Assembly (NCBI GenBank): GCA_024236295.1
Contig: JACKKT010000009.1
Location: forward strand, 62,001 to 126,000
DNA length: 64,000 nucleotides
Direction: 5' to 3'
Source: Kordiimonadaceae bacterium
Lineage (GTDB): Bacteria; Pseudomonadota; Alphaproteobacteria; Sphingomonadales; Emcibacteraceae
Under the pieces are notes generated by a model, which ran no database searches, was not told the origin of the DNA, and saw only the letters and a list, made by a program, of their open reading frames with translations. The first letter of the stretch is position 1, and each line of letters opens with the position of its first letter. Made by a program: the position numbers and the translations under genes. This document shows positions 9,615-19,415 of the stretch, piece after piece.

Positions 9615-10637
9615 TTAATAGGCTCTGTTGATGCAGAAATCGACAATACCGATCAGGGCTTTTCTATACTCATTATCCGGGAAGATTGCCAATGCATCAC
9701 GAGCAATAGACCCATAATGACGGGCACGTTCAATGGTATCGGAAAGGGCACTATGCTTATTCATAAGCTTTATTGCATGCTCAAGATCACCTTCCTTCTG
9801 GTCAAGATCTTCCATCGTCCTTCTCCAGAACTGGCGTTCTTCTTCAGTGCCGCGTCTGAAGGCAAGAACGATCGGTAATGTTATTTTTCCTTCCTGAAAA
9901 TCATCCCCGACGGATTTACCCAGCGTTTTCTGCTCTGCCGAATAATCCAGCACATCGTCAATAAGCTGGAAAATAATGCCGAGATTTTGGCCGTAACTCA
10001 TCAGCGCTTCACATTCTGATTTGGGGCGGGAAGCAATAACGCCGCCGATTTCACAGGCTGCTGCAAATAAGGCTGCTGTCTTTGCGCAAATCACTTCCAT
10101 ATAGGCGTGCTCGGTCGTATCCGTATCATTAGCGGTGACCAGCTGTAAAACCTCGCCTTCAGCAATTACGGAAGAGGCACTTGAAAGAATGCGTAATACT
10201 TCAAGTGATCCGTCCTCAACCATCAGTTCGAATGAACGGCTGAATAGGAAGTCACCAACAAGAACGCTGGCTTTATTTCCCCAAATGGCATTGGCAGTAT
10301 TTTCGCCGCGCCGAAGGTCACTTTTATCGACCACATCATCATGAAGAAGGGTTGCAGAATGAATAAACTCAACACAGGTGGCCAGATGGATATGACGGTC
10401 ACCTTCATAACCACATAGCCGACTGGCGGCGAGTGTCAGAAGGGGGCGTAATCTTTTACCGCCTGAAGCAATCAGATGCCCGGCAAGCTGAGGGATAAGG
10501 GCAACAGGGCTCTGCATTTTGAGCAGAATTGTCTGATTTACTTTTTCAAGATCATCATTTACAAGATCAACCAGTGTTGCGAGTGCTGTTGCACCTTTGT
10601 CTTTTTTTTCATCTTCAAAATTTATTACAAGGCCCAC
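9615..10637 (-). CDS. ispB: Polyprenyl (octaprenyl) diphosphate synthase
   Basis: 340 residues. Long-chain trans-prenyl transferase that makes the ubiquinone side chain. First aspartate-rich motif D-D-V-V-D at 100-104 followed by R-R-G, second D-D-V-L-D at 227-231, with G-K-R-L-R-P at 60-65 for diphosphate binding. Length and motifs fit IspB-type enzymes; chain length (8 or 10) cannot be told by eye. Divergent from the DUF2007 gene at 10759. Confidence 0.92.
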   Translation of the reverse strand: MGLVINFEDEKKDKGATALATLVDLVNDDLEKVNQTILLKMQSPVALIPQLAGHLIASGGKRLRPLLTLAASRLCGYEGDRHIHLATCVEFIHSATLLHDDVVDKSDLRRGENTANAIWGNKASVLVGDFLFSRSFELMVEDGSLEVLRILSSASSVIAEGEVLQLVTANDTDTTEHAYMEVICAKTAALFAAACEIGGVIASRPKSECEALMSYGQNLGIIFQLIDDVLDYSAEQKTLGKSVGDDFQEGKITLPIVLAFRRGTEEERQFWRRTMEDLDQKEGDLEHAIKLMNKHSALSDTIERARHYGSIARDALAIFPDNEYRKALIGIVDFCINRAY

Positions 10638-10758
10638 TTTTCTTTTCCCTGTTGCGGATATTAAATTTACGCTAGAACTGAATATACTGCAAAATAGTCA
10701 TATGGGTACATTATGGCAAGCAGACAAACGAGAAACCACATAAAAAAGGGCAATTTTA

Positions 10759-10986
10759 TTGAAAGATTTATTATTTACCTCCAATCCGGTGATACTTTCG
10801 CGCATTTCTGCGATTTTGGAGGCAGAAAATATTGAATTTGTTGTACTGGGTGGTGTAGCAAGTCTGTTTGGGGGTGATTTTGCAGGCATGTCAACGCGGG
10901 TAATGGTTGAGGAAAATAAATTTGACAGAGCCATTAGGTTGATTCGTGAAAATCATTTGCAGGATGATGTGGAACTCGGACAATGA
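10759..10986 (+). CDS. DUF2007-family small protein
   Basis: 75 residues, TTG start preceded by AAAAAGGG. Matches the DUF2007 family (putative signal-transducing / PII-like fold): an N-terminal strand, the central G-G-V-A-S-L-F-G-G-D segment and a C-terminal helix. Ends in a 4-nt overlap (ATGA) with the methyltransferase gene, a pairing common in alphaproteobacteria. Function unknown. Confidence 0.85.
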   Translation: MKDLLFTSNPVILSRISAILEAENIEFVVLGGVASLFGGDFAGMSTRVMVEENKFDRAIRLIRENHLQDDVELGQ

Positions 10987-11729
10987 CAGACGCGAAAATA
11001 ACTAAAGATGATTTTCTGGGAGGACGCATTTCACTATGCCAACCGGAAAAAGGGTACAGAATTACCAGCGACAGTGTCTTTCTAGCCGCATCGCTCAATA
11101 TAAAGGCTGGGGATAAAATTCTCGATATTGGATCTGGGAGTGGTGGCATTCTTGCCTGTCTTACGGCACGTCTTGGCGAGAGAGCCCGCGAAATAATCAT
11201 GCACGGCATTGAAATTCAGGATGATCTGATAACTCTGGCTATAAAGAATTCTGGCGGGACTATAAAATATTATAAAGGCGATATATTTGGTGACGTACCG
11301 GAATGTGAGCCAAACAGCTATCATCATGTTGTCAGCAATCCGCCTTATTATGAAATGGGTAAGGTAAATGCCTCACCTTATAAAACCAAAGCTGTTGCAC
11401 AAGGCGATGGAATTTTTGATTTAAGGGTCTGGGTCGAAAGATCCTTACGCATGGTCCGGCCGAAAGGGTTTATTTCAATTATCCATCGGGCGGATCGGCT
11501 TGACGATATTATCTGTGCCTTAAGCCAAAAGGCAGGATCCATTATCATTTATCCGCTTTATTCAAAAGCTGGCAAAGATGCCAACAGAGTTGTTATTCGT
11601 GCACAAAAAGATGCAAAAGGACTTTTATCCTTGAAATCAGGGCTGATCGTGCATAAATCTGATGGACATTACACAGATCTGGCAGAAAATATTTTAAGAC
11701 ATGCCCATTATTTGGATATTACAGAATAA
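10983..11729 (+). CDS. tRNA1(Val) (adenine-N6)-methyltransferase-like protein
   Basis: 248 residues. SAM-binding motif I L-D-I-G-S-G-S-G-G (47-55) and the amino-methyltransferase motif N-P-P-Y at 119-122. The N-terminus (F-L-G-G-R, then Q-P-x-x-G-Y-R-I-T-S-D) matches the TrmN6/YfiC family that methylates A37 of tRNA-Val. Translationally coupled to the DUF2007 gene. Target is inferred from the family; glutamine and rRNA methyltransferases share the N-P-P-Y core. Confidence 0.83.
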   Translation: MTDAKITKDDFLGGRISLCQPEKGYRITSDSVFLAASLNIKAGDKILDIGSGSGGILACLTARLGERAREIIMHGIEIQDDLITLAIKNSGGTIKYYKGDIFGDVPECEPNSYHHVVSNPPYYEMGKVNASPYKTKAVAQGDGIFDLRVWVERSLRMVRPKGFISIIHRADRLDDIICALSQKAGSIIIYPLYSKAGKDANRVVIRAQKDAKGLLSLKSGLIVHKSDGHYTDLAENILRHAHYLDITE

Positions 11730-11741
11730 AGAAGAAATTTT

Positions 11742-12596
11742 ATGAAAAAAACATTCCGTAACCTCATTTCTAAGCTCCCAATTGATGCCCTAGCCAATCC
11801 GGCGCCAGTTGTAGCCGTTTTGCCATTGGAAGGCGTGATTGGCTCAAGCGGCCGATTTAGCAATGCAATTAATTTGACAAATCTGGAAGATAAAATTACT
11901 GAGGCATTTGAAGTTTATAATGTAAAGGCGGTTGCCCTAACAATTAATTCTCCAGGTGGCTCGCCTGTGCAATCGGAACTGATTGTTAAACGTATTCGAG
12001 AGCTTTCAGCAGAAAAAGAAATTCCCGTGTATGCTTTTGCCGAGGATGTGGCTGCCTCCGGTGGTTATATGCTGGCACTGGCCGGTGAGGAAATTTATGC
12101 GCATCAGGCCTCAATAGTTGGCAGTATCGGGGTTATTAATGCGGGTTTTGGTTATCCGGCGGCAATTGAAAAACTCGGTATTGAACGTCGCGTTTACACC
12201 GCAGGGGAAAGCAAATCCCTGCTTGATCCCTTTAAGCCGGAAGTGGAAAAAGATGTTAAAATGATGAAAGGCCTTCTGAAGGAAGTACATGATTTCTTTA
12301 AAACTTTTGTCAAGGATGCCCGCGGAGACAGACTTAAAGGCTTGCAGAAGACTATCTTCTCTGGTCTGGTCTGGAATGGCGAGGAAGCTACAAAACTGGG
12401 ACTAATTGACGGCGTAGGGGATATGCGCTCCGTGATGAAAGAAAAACTCGGTAATGATGTTAAGTTTAAACGCATTAAAGAGGAAAAAAGTTTATTTAAA
12501 AATCTTCTGGGGATGAGAGGCCCCAAAGCGTCAATTGCAGATGATGTGATTAAAACACTTGAAACAAGAAGCGAATGGGGCCGTTTTGGACTGTAA
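11742..12596 (+). CDS. S49-family serine peptidase (SohB/SppA-like)
   Basis: 284 residues, no clear signal peptide. Ser-Lys dyad: Ser106 in A-A-S-G-G-Y-M and Lys158 in G-E-S-K-S-L-L-D-P-F. Conserved I-N-S-P-G-G-S oxyanion strand at 69-75 and G-S-I-G-V at 128-132. Single-domain length fits SohB-like members rather than full SppA. Clips membrane or signal-peptide substrates by family. 12 nt after the methyltransferase gene. Confidence 0.92.
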   Translation: MKKTFRNLISKLPIDALANPAPVVAVLPLEGVIGSSGRFSNAINLTNLEDKITEAFEVYNVKAVALTINSPGGSPVQSELIVKRIRELSAEKEIPVYAFAEDVAASGGYMLALAGEEIYAHQASIVGSIGVINAGFGYPAAIEKLGIERRVYTAGESKSLLDPFKPEVEKDVKMMKGLLKEVHDFFKTFVKDARGDRLKGLQKTIFSGLVWNGEEATKLGLIDGVGDMRSVMKEKLGNDVKFKRIKEEKSLFKNLLGMRGPKASIADDVIKTLETRSEWGRFGL

Positions 12597-12603
12597 AGGT
12601 CTG

Positions 12604-13626
12604 TTATTTTCCGCGAATTTTTCTTAAAAATTCTGTAAACCCTGAAAGTTCGGATTCATATTCGATTTGTGAAATGCGTGCGCTGTCAAGAAAGCGGCTC
12701 CAGGCATGATAGGGAGTATCCGGAGTTATAAGACCATTATCGCATGTGGTTGACGTTTTAATCCCCAACTCATCCAGAATATGCCAGTGTTCCTTCGACC
12801 AGACACCGCTGGGGTAGCAAAAATGGCTCATGGGTTTTTCTAGCAAAGGATTGATCTGTTGCTTGTTTTTCTCAATTTCTTTGGCGGCGAGGATTGGGTC
12901 TGTGGGGAATGTATGGCGGTGAGTATGAATTTCAATATCCATTTTTCCTTCCACACACTCCTTAAGCTCCGCCTGGTTGATCAGATTTAAAATCCTGCTT
13001 TTGTTAAGATTGTCAAAATCCTGGCCGGTTGCTTTTCCAAGCCTTGTCAACAGTTTTATCCTGTCTTCGTTGTTTTCATAGGCCTGACCGGTCTCCGTAA
13101 TTTTCAGGCGGGCATTTTCGCATTCTTCTGTTCCCGCTTTTACAGTTCCCAACTCCTCGATCCCCAGTTGGGAAAGATCAAATTCATCAAGTTCACTATT
13201 CCAGAACATATAATTGACCCCAAGGGTGAAGATGGGGCAGTCCTTGTCAAAATAATATGACGTCAGATAAAGTGTAGACGGAAAACCATATTTTTTTAAA
13301 ATGGGCAGTCCAAGTGCATAGGTGCTGTAAAATCCGTCATCAATGGTAATAACAACTGAGTTTTCCTCTACATTTCCCGACTTTACAGCCTGATAGGCCT
13401 TTTCAAGTGAAATAACATTATAGTTTTTATCTTTGAGAAAGCGCATACGCATATCAAAAATGTCCGGTTTAATAAATAAACCGGGGACAAATTTCTCCTC
13501 ATTTTTCAGGCTGAAACCATGATAGCAAAGTATACGGATTCTATTTCTGTAGGATAATTTTGCCAGATGGAAAAGGCCGATATATTTGGCAACCGTCAGA
13601 ATGGTTTTTTTTATGGTGTCTTTCAC
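12604..13626 (-). CDS. Polysaccharide deacetylase family protein (CE4/NodB-like)
   Basis: 340 residues. Metal-binding D-D of I-T-I-D-D-G-F (96-97) and an H-T-H-R-H-T segment around residue 240 give the NodB core; the second part H-F-C-Y-P-S-G matches motif 3. An N-terminal hydrophobic stretch may anchor it. Convergent with the S49 gene, 7 nt apart, and upstream of glyQ in the opposite direction. Target polysaccharide not known; it is not next to the main polysaccharide locus. Confidence 0.85.
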   Translation of the reverse strand: MKDTIKKTILTVAKYIGLFHLAKLSYRNRIRILCYHGFSLKNEEKFVPGLFIKPDIFDMRMRFLKDKNYNVISLEKAYQAVKSGNVEENSVVITIDDGFYSTYALGLPILKKYGFPSTLYLTSYYFDKDCPIFTLGVNYMFWNSELDEFDLSQLGIEELGTVKAGTEECENARLKITETGQAYENNEDRIKLLTRLGKATGQDFDNLNKSRILNLINQAELKECVEGKMDIEIHTHRHTFPTDPILAAKEIEKNKQQINPLLEKPMSHFCYPSGVWSKEHWHILDELGIKTSTTCDNGLITPDTPYHAWSRFLDSARISQIEYESELSGFTEFLRKIRGK

Positions 13627-13754
13627 TGATGGCTATTCCATACTGATTCTTATTAATTACTTGAAATTATTAGTTTTTTTATTTTAAGTTCAGATATATA
13701 TTTACCCTTTGAACTAACCTCCACTCTAGTTTATGTGAATTATAATTTCAAGCC

Positions 13755-13783
13755 TTGACCTTGGGCATTCGGATAGGTAGTTT
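13755..13783 (+). promoter_or_regulatory. Putative promoter of glyQ
   Basis: TTGACC at 13755-13760, 17-nt spacer, TAGTTT at 13778-13783, 43 nt before the glyQ start. Only consensus similarity; the AT-rich surroundings raise the chance of a false match. Confidence 0.4.
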
Positions 13784-13825
13784 TCAGCGTGTTTTTCTTC
13801 ATTTAAATTAGGAAGATCCTGCCTT

Positions 13826-14707
13826 ATGAGTGGTGATAAATTGGACGATACTTGTTTTCAAAATCTTATTTTGAAATTGCAGCACTTTTGGGCGGAACAA
13901 GGCTGTGTCATTTTACAGCCCTATGATATGGAAGTCGGTGCAGGTACATTTCATCCGGCGACGACGCTCAGGTCACTTGGGTCCAAGCCCTGGAAAGCCG
14001 CATATGTTCAGCCTTGTCGTCGTCCGACAGATGGCCGCTACGGCGAAAACCCAAACCGAATGCAGCATTATTACCAGTTTCAAACGGTCTTAAAGCCATC
14101 CCCTGATAATATTCAGGAACTTTATCTTAAAAGTCTTGAAGTACTGGGAATTAACAGTAGTCAGCATGATATCCGTTTTGTTGAGGATGACTGGGAAAGT
14201 CCAACACTTGGGGCCTGGGGTCTTGGCTGGGAAGTTTGGTGTGATGGAATGGAAGTCAGCCAGTTTACCTATTTTCAGCAGGTTGGTGGCTTTGACTGTA
14301 AACCGGTGATGGGTGAACTGACCTACGGCCTGGAAAGGCTGGCTATGTATATTCAGGGTATTGATAACGTATATGACCTTCGCTGGAACAATGATGGCGT
14401 TAAATACGGTGATGTATTTTTACAGAACGAACAGGAATTTTCGGCCTATAATTTTGAACTTGCGAATACGGATGCATTATTCCGACATTTCAGTGATGCA
14501 GAAACAGAATGCCAGTCAATCCTGGGACAGGGCAATTATCCTCTTCCTGCCTATGATCAATGTATAAAAGCATCCCATTGTTTTAACCTGCTTGATGCCC
14601 GCGGTGTTATCAGTGTTACTGAGCGTCAGGCCTATATCGGCCGGGTTCGTGCCCTTGCCAAGGCATGCTGTGAAGCTTATCTGGCTTCACTGGGTGAGGA
14701 GGCATAA
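13826..14707 (+). CDS. glyQ: Glycyl-tRNA synthetase alpha subunit
   Basis: 293 residues, the catalytic half of the bacterial (alpha-beta)2 glycyl-tRNA synthetase. Typical N-terminus F-Q-N-L-I-L-K-L-Q-H-F-W and G-C-V-I-L-Q-P-Y-D, then M-E-V-G-A-G-T-F-H-P and P-T-D-G-R-Y-G-E-N-P-N-R, all near-invariant class II blocks of this family. AGGAAGA precedes the ATG. Stop codon immediately followed by the glyS start. Confidence 0.98.
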   Translation: MSGDKLDDTCFQNLILKLQHFWAEQGCVILQPYDMEVGAGTFHPATTLRSLGSKPWKAAYVQPCRRPTDGRYGENPNRMQHYYQFQTVLKPSPDNIQELYLKSLEVLGINSSQHDIRFVEDDWESPTLGAWGLGWEVWCDGMEVSQFTYFQQVGGFDCKPVMGELTYGLERLAMYIQGIDNVYDLRWNNDGVKYGDVFLQNEQEFSAYNFELANTDALFRHFSDAETECQSILGQGNYPLPAYDQCIKASHCFNLLDARGVISVTERQAYIGRVRALAKACCEAYLASLGEEA

Positions 14708-16744
14708 ATGGCTGAATTTTTACTAGAAATTTTCTCCGAAGAAATTCCGGCCCGGATGCAGGAAAGGGCCGCTGCCGATCTTGCCGCTCTTGTTACTGCT
14801 AAACTGGATGATGCTACGCTGGCTTATGGTAATGCTACTTCTTTTGTAACCGCAAGACGACTGACACTACATATAAATGGTCTCGCAACCGAACAGCCGG
14901 ATGTATCGGAAGAACGTCGTGGTCCAAGGGCCGATGCGCCGGAGCAGGCGATTGAAGGTTTTCTACGTGGTGCCGGGGTCAGTCGTGAAGAGCTTATCGA
15001 AAAGCAGGATAAAAAGGGTACATTTTTATTTGCTGTAATCAACAAGAAAGGCCGACCAGCGGCAGAAGTCATTGCTGAATTCCTGCCGGAAATAATTAAA
15101 AACTTCCCGTGGCCGAAATCTCAACGCTGGGGTTCAGGCTCTTTACGCTGGGTTCGCCCGATGCACAGCATTCTGTGTATTCTTAATGGCTCAATCATCA
15201 ATTTTGATGTTGAAGGCATTCAGTCAGGTAATAAAACGATCGGGCATCGTTTTATGGCACCAGATGAAATAACTGTTTCGTCTTTTTCGGACTATAAAAA
15301 TAAGCTGGAAGGTACCTATGTTCTTATAGATCGCATGGAAAGAATGGATAAGATAGCAAAGGAATCCGCTAAAATTGCAGCTGATTGCGGACTTCATCTT
15401 GTAGAAGATAAAGCACTTCTTGCTGAAGTGGCGGGACTGGCGGAATATCCTGTTGCCATGTTGGGAAGCTTTGATAAAGAATTCCTGGATGTACCAGCGG
15501 AAGCGTTAACTTCAGCTATGCGAACTCATCAGAAATATTTTTCCCTAAAAGATAAAGATGGAAAACTTGCCAATAAATTCATCTTCGTGTCAAATATGAT
15601 AACCTCTGATAATGGTGCAAAAATCATTGATGGTAATGAACGTGTATTACGCGCGAGGCTAAGTGATACAAAATTTTTCTGGGATCAGGATTTAAAGTCA
15701 ACTTTGGCTGATCATCTGCCTGCACTGGATGACATTATTTTTCATGCAAAACTGGGTACTGTCGGTGAGCGTATTGTAAGGCTTGAAAAGCTTTCCGGAT
15801 TTACGGCTGGCCTTATTGGAGCTGATCAGGAAAAGGCAAAGCTGGCCGCAAAACTTTCTAAATCTGATCTTGTAACAGGCATGGTTGGTGAATGTCCGGA
15901 ATTACAGGGTTTGATGGGAAAATATTTTGCTCTTCACGAGGGACTGGAGGAGAGCATAGCAAATGCTATTGCGGATCATTATTCACCGAAAGGACCTTCC
16001 GATATCTGCCCTTCTGCACCGGTTAGTATTGCTGTTGCTTTGGCTGAAAAAATAGATACGCTGGTTGGATTTTTTGAAATAGATGAAAAACCGACCGGGT
16101 CGAAAGATCCGTTTGCGCTCCGACGTGCGTCCCTTGGTATTATCCGCCTGGTTATCGAGAATAAATTACGGATTGGACTGGATAATTTAATTTCAAAATC
16201 GGCGGAAACATATGGATTTAATTTTGATCATCAGGATCTTATGAATTTCTTTTGGGACAGACTTAAAGTCTACGCCAGAGACGGGGGCATCCGCCATGAT
16301 ATTATTGGTGCCGAATTTGATTGGGATTTTGTCAGGTTGATGAACAAGGCAAAGGCATTGCAGGCGTTTGTGTTGACCGATGACGGTGAAAATCTCCTGG
16401 CCGGGTATAAAAGAGCGGTGAATATCCTTGTTGCGGAAGAGAAGAAAGATAACCTGAATTATCAGGGAATTGTTAACCAATCATTGCTAGAAATGTCTGA
16501 AGAAATTGAACTATTTAATACATTGTCAGATGTTGAAAATAAGGCGGCTATGGCCATTGAGCGTGAAGAGTTCGAGGACGCTATGTCGCAACTATCCACA
16601 CTTCGTGGTCCAATAGATAATTTCTTTGATAAAGTAACAGTAAATAGCGATAACGATAATACACGCAAAAACAGATTAAAATTATTATCACAAATCAGGA
16701 CGACTATGAATTTGGTTGTCGATTTTTCTAAAATAGAAGGTTAA
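14708..16744 (+). CDS. glyS: Glycyl-tRNA synthetase beta subunit
   Basis: 678 residues. N-terminus L-L-E-I-F-S-E-E-I-P-A-R is the beta-subunit signature; A-M-R-T-H-Q-K-Y-F is seen around residue 273. The middle of the protein (about 360-480) is the HD-like region, with the P-x-G-S-K-D-P-F-A-L-R-R block near residue 465. The C-terminus is the DALR-type anticodon region. Begins on the nucleotide after the glyQ stop codon. Confidence 0.97.
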   Translation: MAEFLLEIFSEEIPARMQERAAADLAALVTAKLDDATLAYGNATSFVTARRLTLHINGLATEQPDVSEERRGPRADAPEQAIEGFLRGAGVSREELIEKQDKKGTFLFAVINKKGRPAAEVIAEFLPEIIKNFPWPKSQRWGSGSLRWVRPMHSILCILNGSIINFDVEGIQSGNKTIGHRFMAPDEITVSSFSDYKNKLEGTYVLIDRMERMDKIAKESAKIAADCGLHLVEDKALLAEVAGLAEYPVAMLGSFDKEFLDVPAEALTSAMRTHQKYFSLKDKDGKLANKFIFVSNMITSDNGAKIIDGNERVLRARLSDTKFFWDQDLKSTLADHLPALDDIIFHAKLGTVGERIVRLEKLSGFTAGLIGADQEKAKLAAKLSKSDLVTGMVGECPELQGLMGKYFALHEGLEESIANAIADHYSPKGPSDICPSAPVSIAVALAEKIDTLVGFFEIDEKPTGSKDPFALRRASLGIIRLVIENKLRIGLDNLISKSAETYGFNFDHQDLMNFFWDRLKVYARDGGIRHDIIGAEFDWDFVRLMNKAKALQAFVLTDDGENLLAGYKRAVNILVAEEKKDNLNYQGIVNQSLLEMSEEIELFNTLSDVENKAAMAIEREEFEDAMSQLSTLRGPIDNFFDKVTVNSDNDNTRKNRLKLLSQIRTTMNLVVDFSKIEG

Positions 16745-16750
16745 GTAATT

Positions 16751-19414
16751 ATGGCAAAATGGGTTTATAATTTCGGTGATGGGTCGGCTGAGGGCGAGGC
16801 GTCCATGAAGAATTTGCTCGGCGGGAAAGGAGCCAATTTGGCGGAAATGTCGAACCTTGGTCTTCCGGTTCCTCCCGGGTTTACAATCACCACCGAAGTT
16901 TGTACAGCCTTTTACGAAAATAACAAAAACTATCCGGATGATTTGGCCGAACAGGTAAAAGCATCAATTGAGGCAATTGAAAATACTGTTGGTGCCAAAT
17001 TCGGTGATGAGGAAAACCCACTTCTTGTTTCTGTTCGCTCCGGTGCCCGTGTTTCAATGCCGGGTATGATGGATACAGTTCTTAATCTTGGTCTTAATGA
17101 TAAAACGGTAGAAGCGCTGGCTCGTAAAAGTGGTGACGAACGGTTTGCCTATGATAGTTATCGAAGGTTCATTCAGATGTATTCTGATGTGGTGCTTGGC
17201 GTTGAGCATTATCTTTTTGAAGAACTTCTTGAAATTCATAAGGAAGAGAACGGTTACATACTTGATACAGAGCTGGGGGCAGCAGACTGGAAAGAGCTGG
17301 CACAGGCTTTTAAGAAAAAAGCAGAGCAGGAGTTGGGCCGCCCATTCCCGCAGGATGTAAATGAACAGCTTTGGGGCGCGATTGATGCTGTGTTTGGATC
17401 ATGGATGATTGAGCGTGCAATGGTATATCGTCGTCTACATAATATTCCGCATACCTGGGGGACTGCTGTTAACGTCCAGTCGATGGTGTTTGGTAATATG
17501 GGGGATGACTGCGCAACCGGGGTTGCTTTTACCCGTGATCCTTCAACCGGTGAAAATGCTTATTACGGTGAATATTTGATCAATGCGCAAGGCGAAGATG
17601 TTGTGGCCGGGATCAGGACACCACAAAACCTGACCAAAGATAGCCGAATAGCGGCTGGATCGGATATGCCATCCATGGAAGAAAGCATGGAAGCTGTCTA
17701 TAATGATCTTGCAGATGTCTTTCAAAAGCTGGAATCCCATTACCGGGATATGCAGGATATTGAATTCACCGTTCAGCAGGGAAAATTATGGATACTCCAA
17801 ACCAGAAGCGGTAAAAGAACAGCGCCCGCTGCGCTGAAAATTGCTGTTGAAATGGTTCATGATAATATAATTACCAAAGAAGAAGCCTTGATGCGGGTGG
17901 ACCCTGCTGCTCTTGATCAGCTGCTTCATCCAACACTTGACCCGAAAGCCCACCGGGATGTTTTGACCAAAGGACTGCCGGCTTCACCAGGAGCCGCCAG
18001 CGGTATTGTTGTCTTTAGCGCCGATGAAGCGGAAAGGCTAGCAAAGGAAGGCAATGATGTCATTCTGGTTCGAATCGAAACGAGCCCGGAAGACATACAT
18101 GGAATGCACGCGGCAAAAGGTATTCTGACCAGTCGTGGTGGCATGACGTCACATGCAGCGGTGGTGGCACGTGGTATGGGACGGCCCTGTGTGTCGGGCG
18201 CTGGTGCCCTTTATATAGATATGGCCGAAGGGACAATTACCGTAAATGGCCGTACCATCAATCGTCATGATGTCATCACCATTGATGGTGGAAATGGCGA
18301 GGTTATGGCCGGTGAAGTCGCAACTATCAAACCGCAACTAGGCGGTCATTTTGCGGAACTTATGGGTTGGGCGGACAGCAAACGTAAATTAAAAGTCCGC
18401 ACCAATGCGGAAACGCCGCTAGATGCCACAGCTGCGCGTGAATTCGGTGCGGAAGGGATCGGGCTTTGTCGGACCGAGCATATGTTTTTTGATGCTGACC
18501 GGATTGTAAATGTGCGTCAGATGATTATGTCAAATAGTGAAGAGGGACGCAGATCGGCATTAGAAAAGCTGCTGCCGGTCCAAAAGCAGGACTTTATTGA
18601 GCTTTTCACTATTATGAAAGGCCTGCCGGTAACAGTTCGTCTACTTGATCCACCGCTTCATGAATTCCTGCCTCATGAAGATGATGATTTCCGCAATGTT
18701 GCGGAAGTGATGAATGTTGATGTCAGTTTCCTTAAACGTCGTGCGGAAGAGCTTCATGAATTTAATCCAATGCTTGGACACAGGGGATGCCGTCTTGGTA
18801 TTTCCTTCCCGGAAATTTACGAAATGCAGGCGCGCGCTATTATTGAAGCGGCGATTGAAGTTTCCAAAAATCTTGGCGAGGCGGTTATTCCGGAAATTAT
18901 GGTGCCACTTGTCGGAACCCGTAAGGAGCTTGAAATTCTCCGCAAGCTCATCTGCAAAACAGCAGACGAAATTATTGCACAGTCCGGTGAGAAACTTGAA
19001 TATCTTGTAGGAACGATGATTGAACTGCCGCGGGCAGCTCTCCGTGCCGGAGATATTGCCAATGTGGCGGATTTCTTCAGCTTTGGAACAAATGACCTGA
19101 CGCAAACAACATTTGGTATTAGCCGGGATGACAGTGGTCATTTCCTGGATGATTATCTAAAAGCCGACATTTATGATCAGGATCCATTTGTCAGCCTTGA
19201 CCAGGAAGGTGTTGGAGAGTTGGTGAAAATCGGGGTTGAGCGTGGAAGAGCCACTCGGGCCGACCTTAAAGTCGGCATTTGCGGTGAACATGGCGGTGAT
19301 CCGGCATCGGTTGAATTTTGCCATAATACCGGTCTTGACTATGTATCCTGTTCGCCTTACCGTGTTCCTATCGCAAGATTGGCCGCAGCACAGGCCGCAT
19401 TAAAGCAGGGATGA
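16751..19414 (+). CDS. ppdK: Pyruvate, phosphate dikinase
   Basis: 887 residues, the full three-domain length. Interconverts pyruvate + ATP + Pi and PEP + AMP + PPi. N-terminal ATP-grasp domain with L-L-G-G-K-G-A-N-L-A-E-M (21-32), swivelling phosphohistidine domain with catalytic His468 in G-G-M-T-S-H-A-A, and C-terminal PEP/pyruvate TIM barrel with L-P-H-E-D-D and the active-site Cys of C-G-E-H-G-G-D-P. Follows glyS by 6 nt, an order common in alphaproteobacteria. Confidence 0.97.
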   Translation: MAKWVYNFGDGSAEGEASMKNLLGGKGANLAEMSNLGLPVPPGFTITTEVCTAFYENNKNYPDDLAEQVKASIEAIENTVGAKFGDEENPLLVSVRSGARVSMPGMMDTVLNLGLNDKTVEALARKSGDERFAYDSYRRFIQMYSDVVLGVEHYLFEELLEIHKEENGYILDTELGAADWKELAQAFKKKAEQELGRPFPQDVNEQLWGAIDAVFGSWMIERAMVYRRLHNIPHTWGTAVNVQSMVFGNMGDDCATGVAFTRDPSTGENAYYGEYLINAQGEDVVAGIRTPQNLTKDSRIAAGSDMPSMEESMEAVYNDLADVFQKLESHYRDMQDIEFTVQQGKLWILQTRSGKRTAPAALKIAVEMVHDNIITKEEALMRVDPAALDQLLHPTLDPKAHRDVLTKGLPASPGAASGIVVFSADEAERLAKEGNDVILVRIETSPEDIHGMHAAKGILTSRGGMTSHAAVVARGMGRPCVSGAGALYIDMAEGTITVNGRTINRHDVITIDGGNGEVMAGEVATIKPQLGGHFAELMGWADSKRKLKVRTNAETPLDATAAREFGAEGIGLCRTEHMFFDADRIVNVRQMIMSNSEEGRRSALEKLLPVQKQDFIELFTIMKGLPVTVRLLDPPLHEFLPHEDDDFRNVAEVMNVDVSFLKRRAEELHEFNPMLGHRGCRLGISFPEIYEMQARAIIEAAIEVSKNLGEAVIPEIMVPLVGTRKELEILRKLICKTADEIIAQSGEKLEYLVGTMIELPRAALRAGDIANVADFFSFGTNDLTQTTFGISRDDSGHFLDDYLKADIYDQDPFVSLDQEGVGELVKIGVERGRATRADLKVGICGEHGGDPASVEFCHNTGLDYVSCSPYRVPIARLAAAQAALKQG

Positions 19415-19415
19415 T

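Noticed and set aside
12604..13626. Deacetylase as part of the polysaccharide locus
   Set aside because: It lies 11 kb away, between unrelated housekeeping genes, on the other strand.
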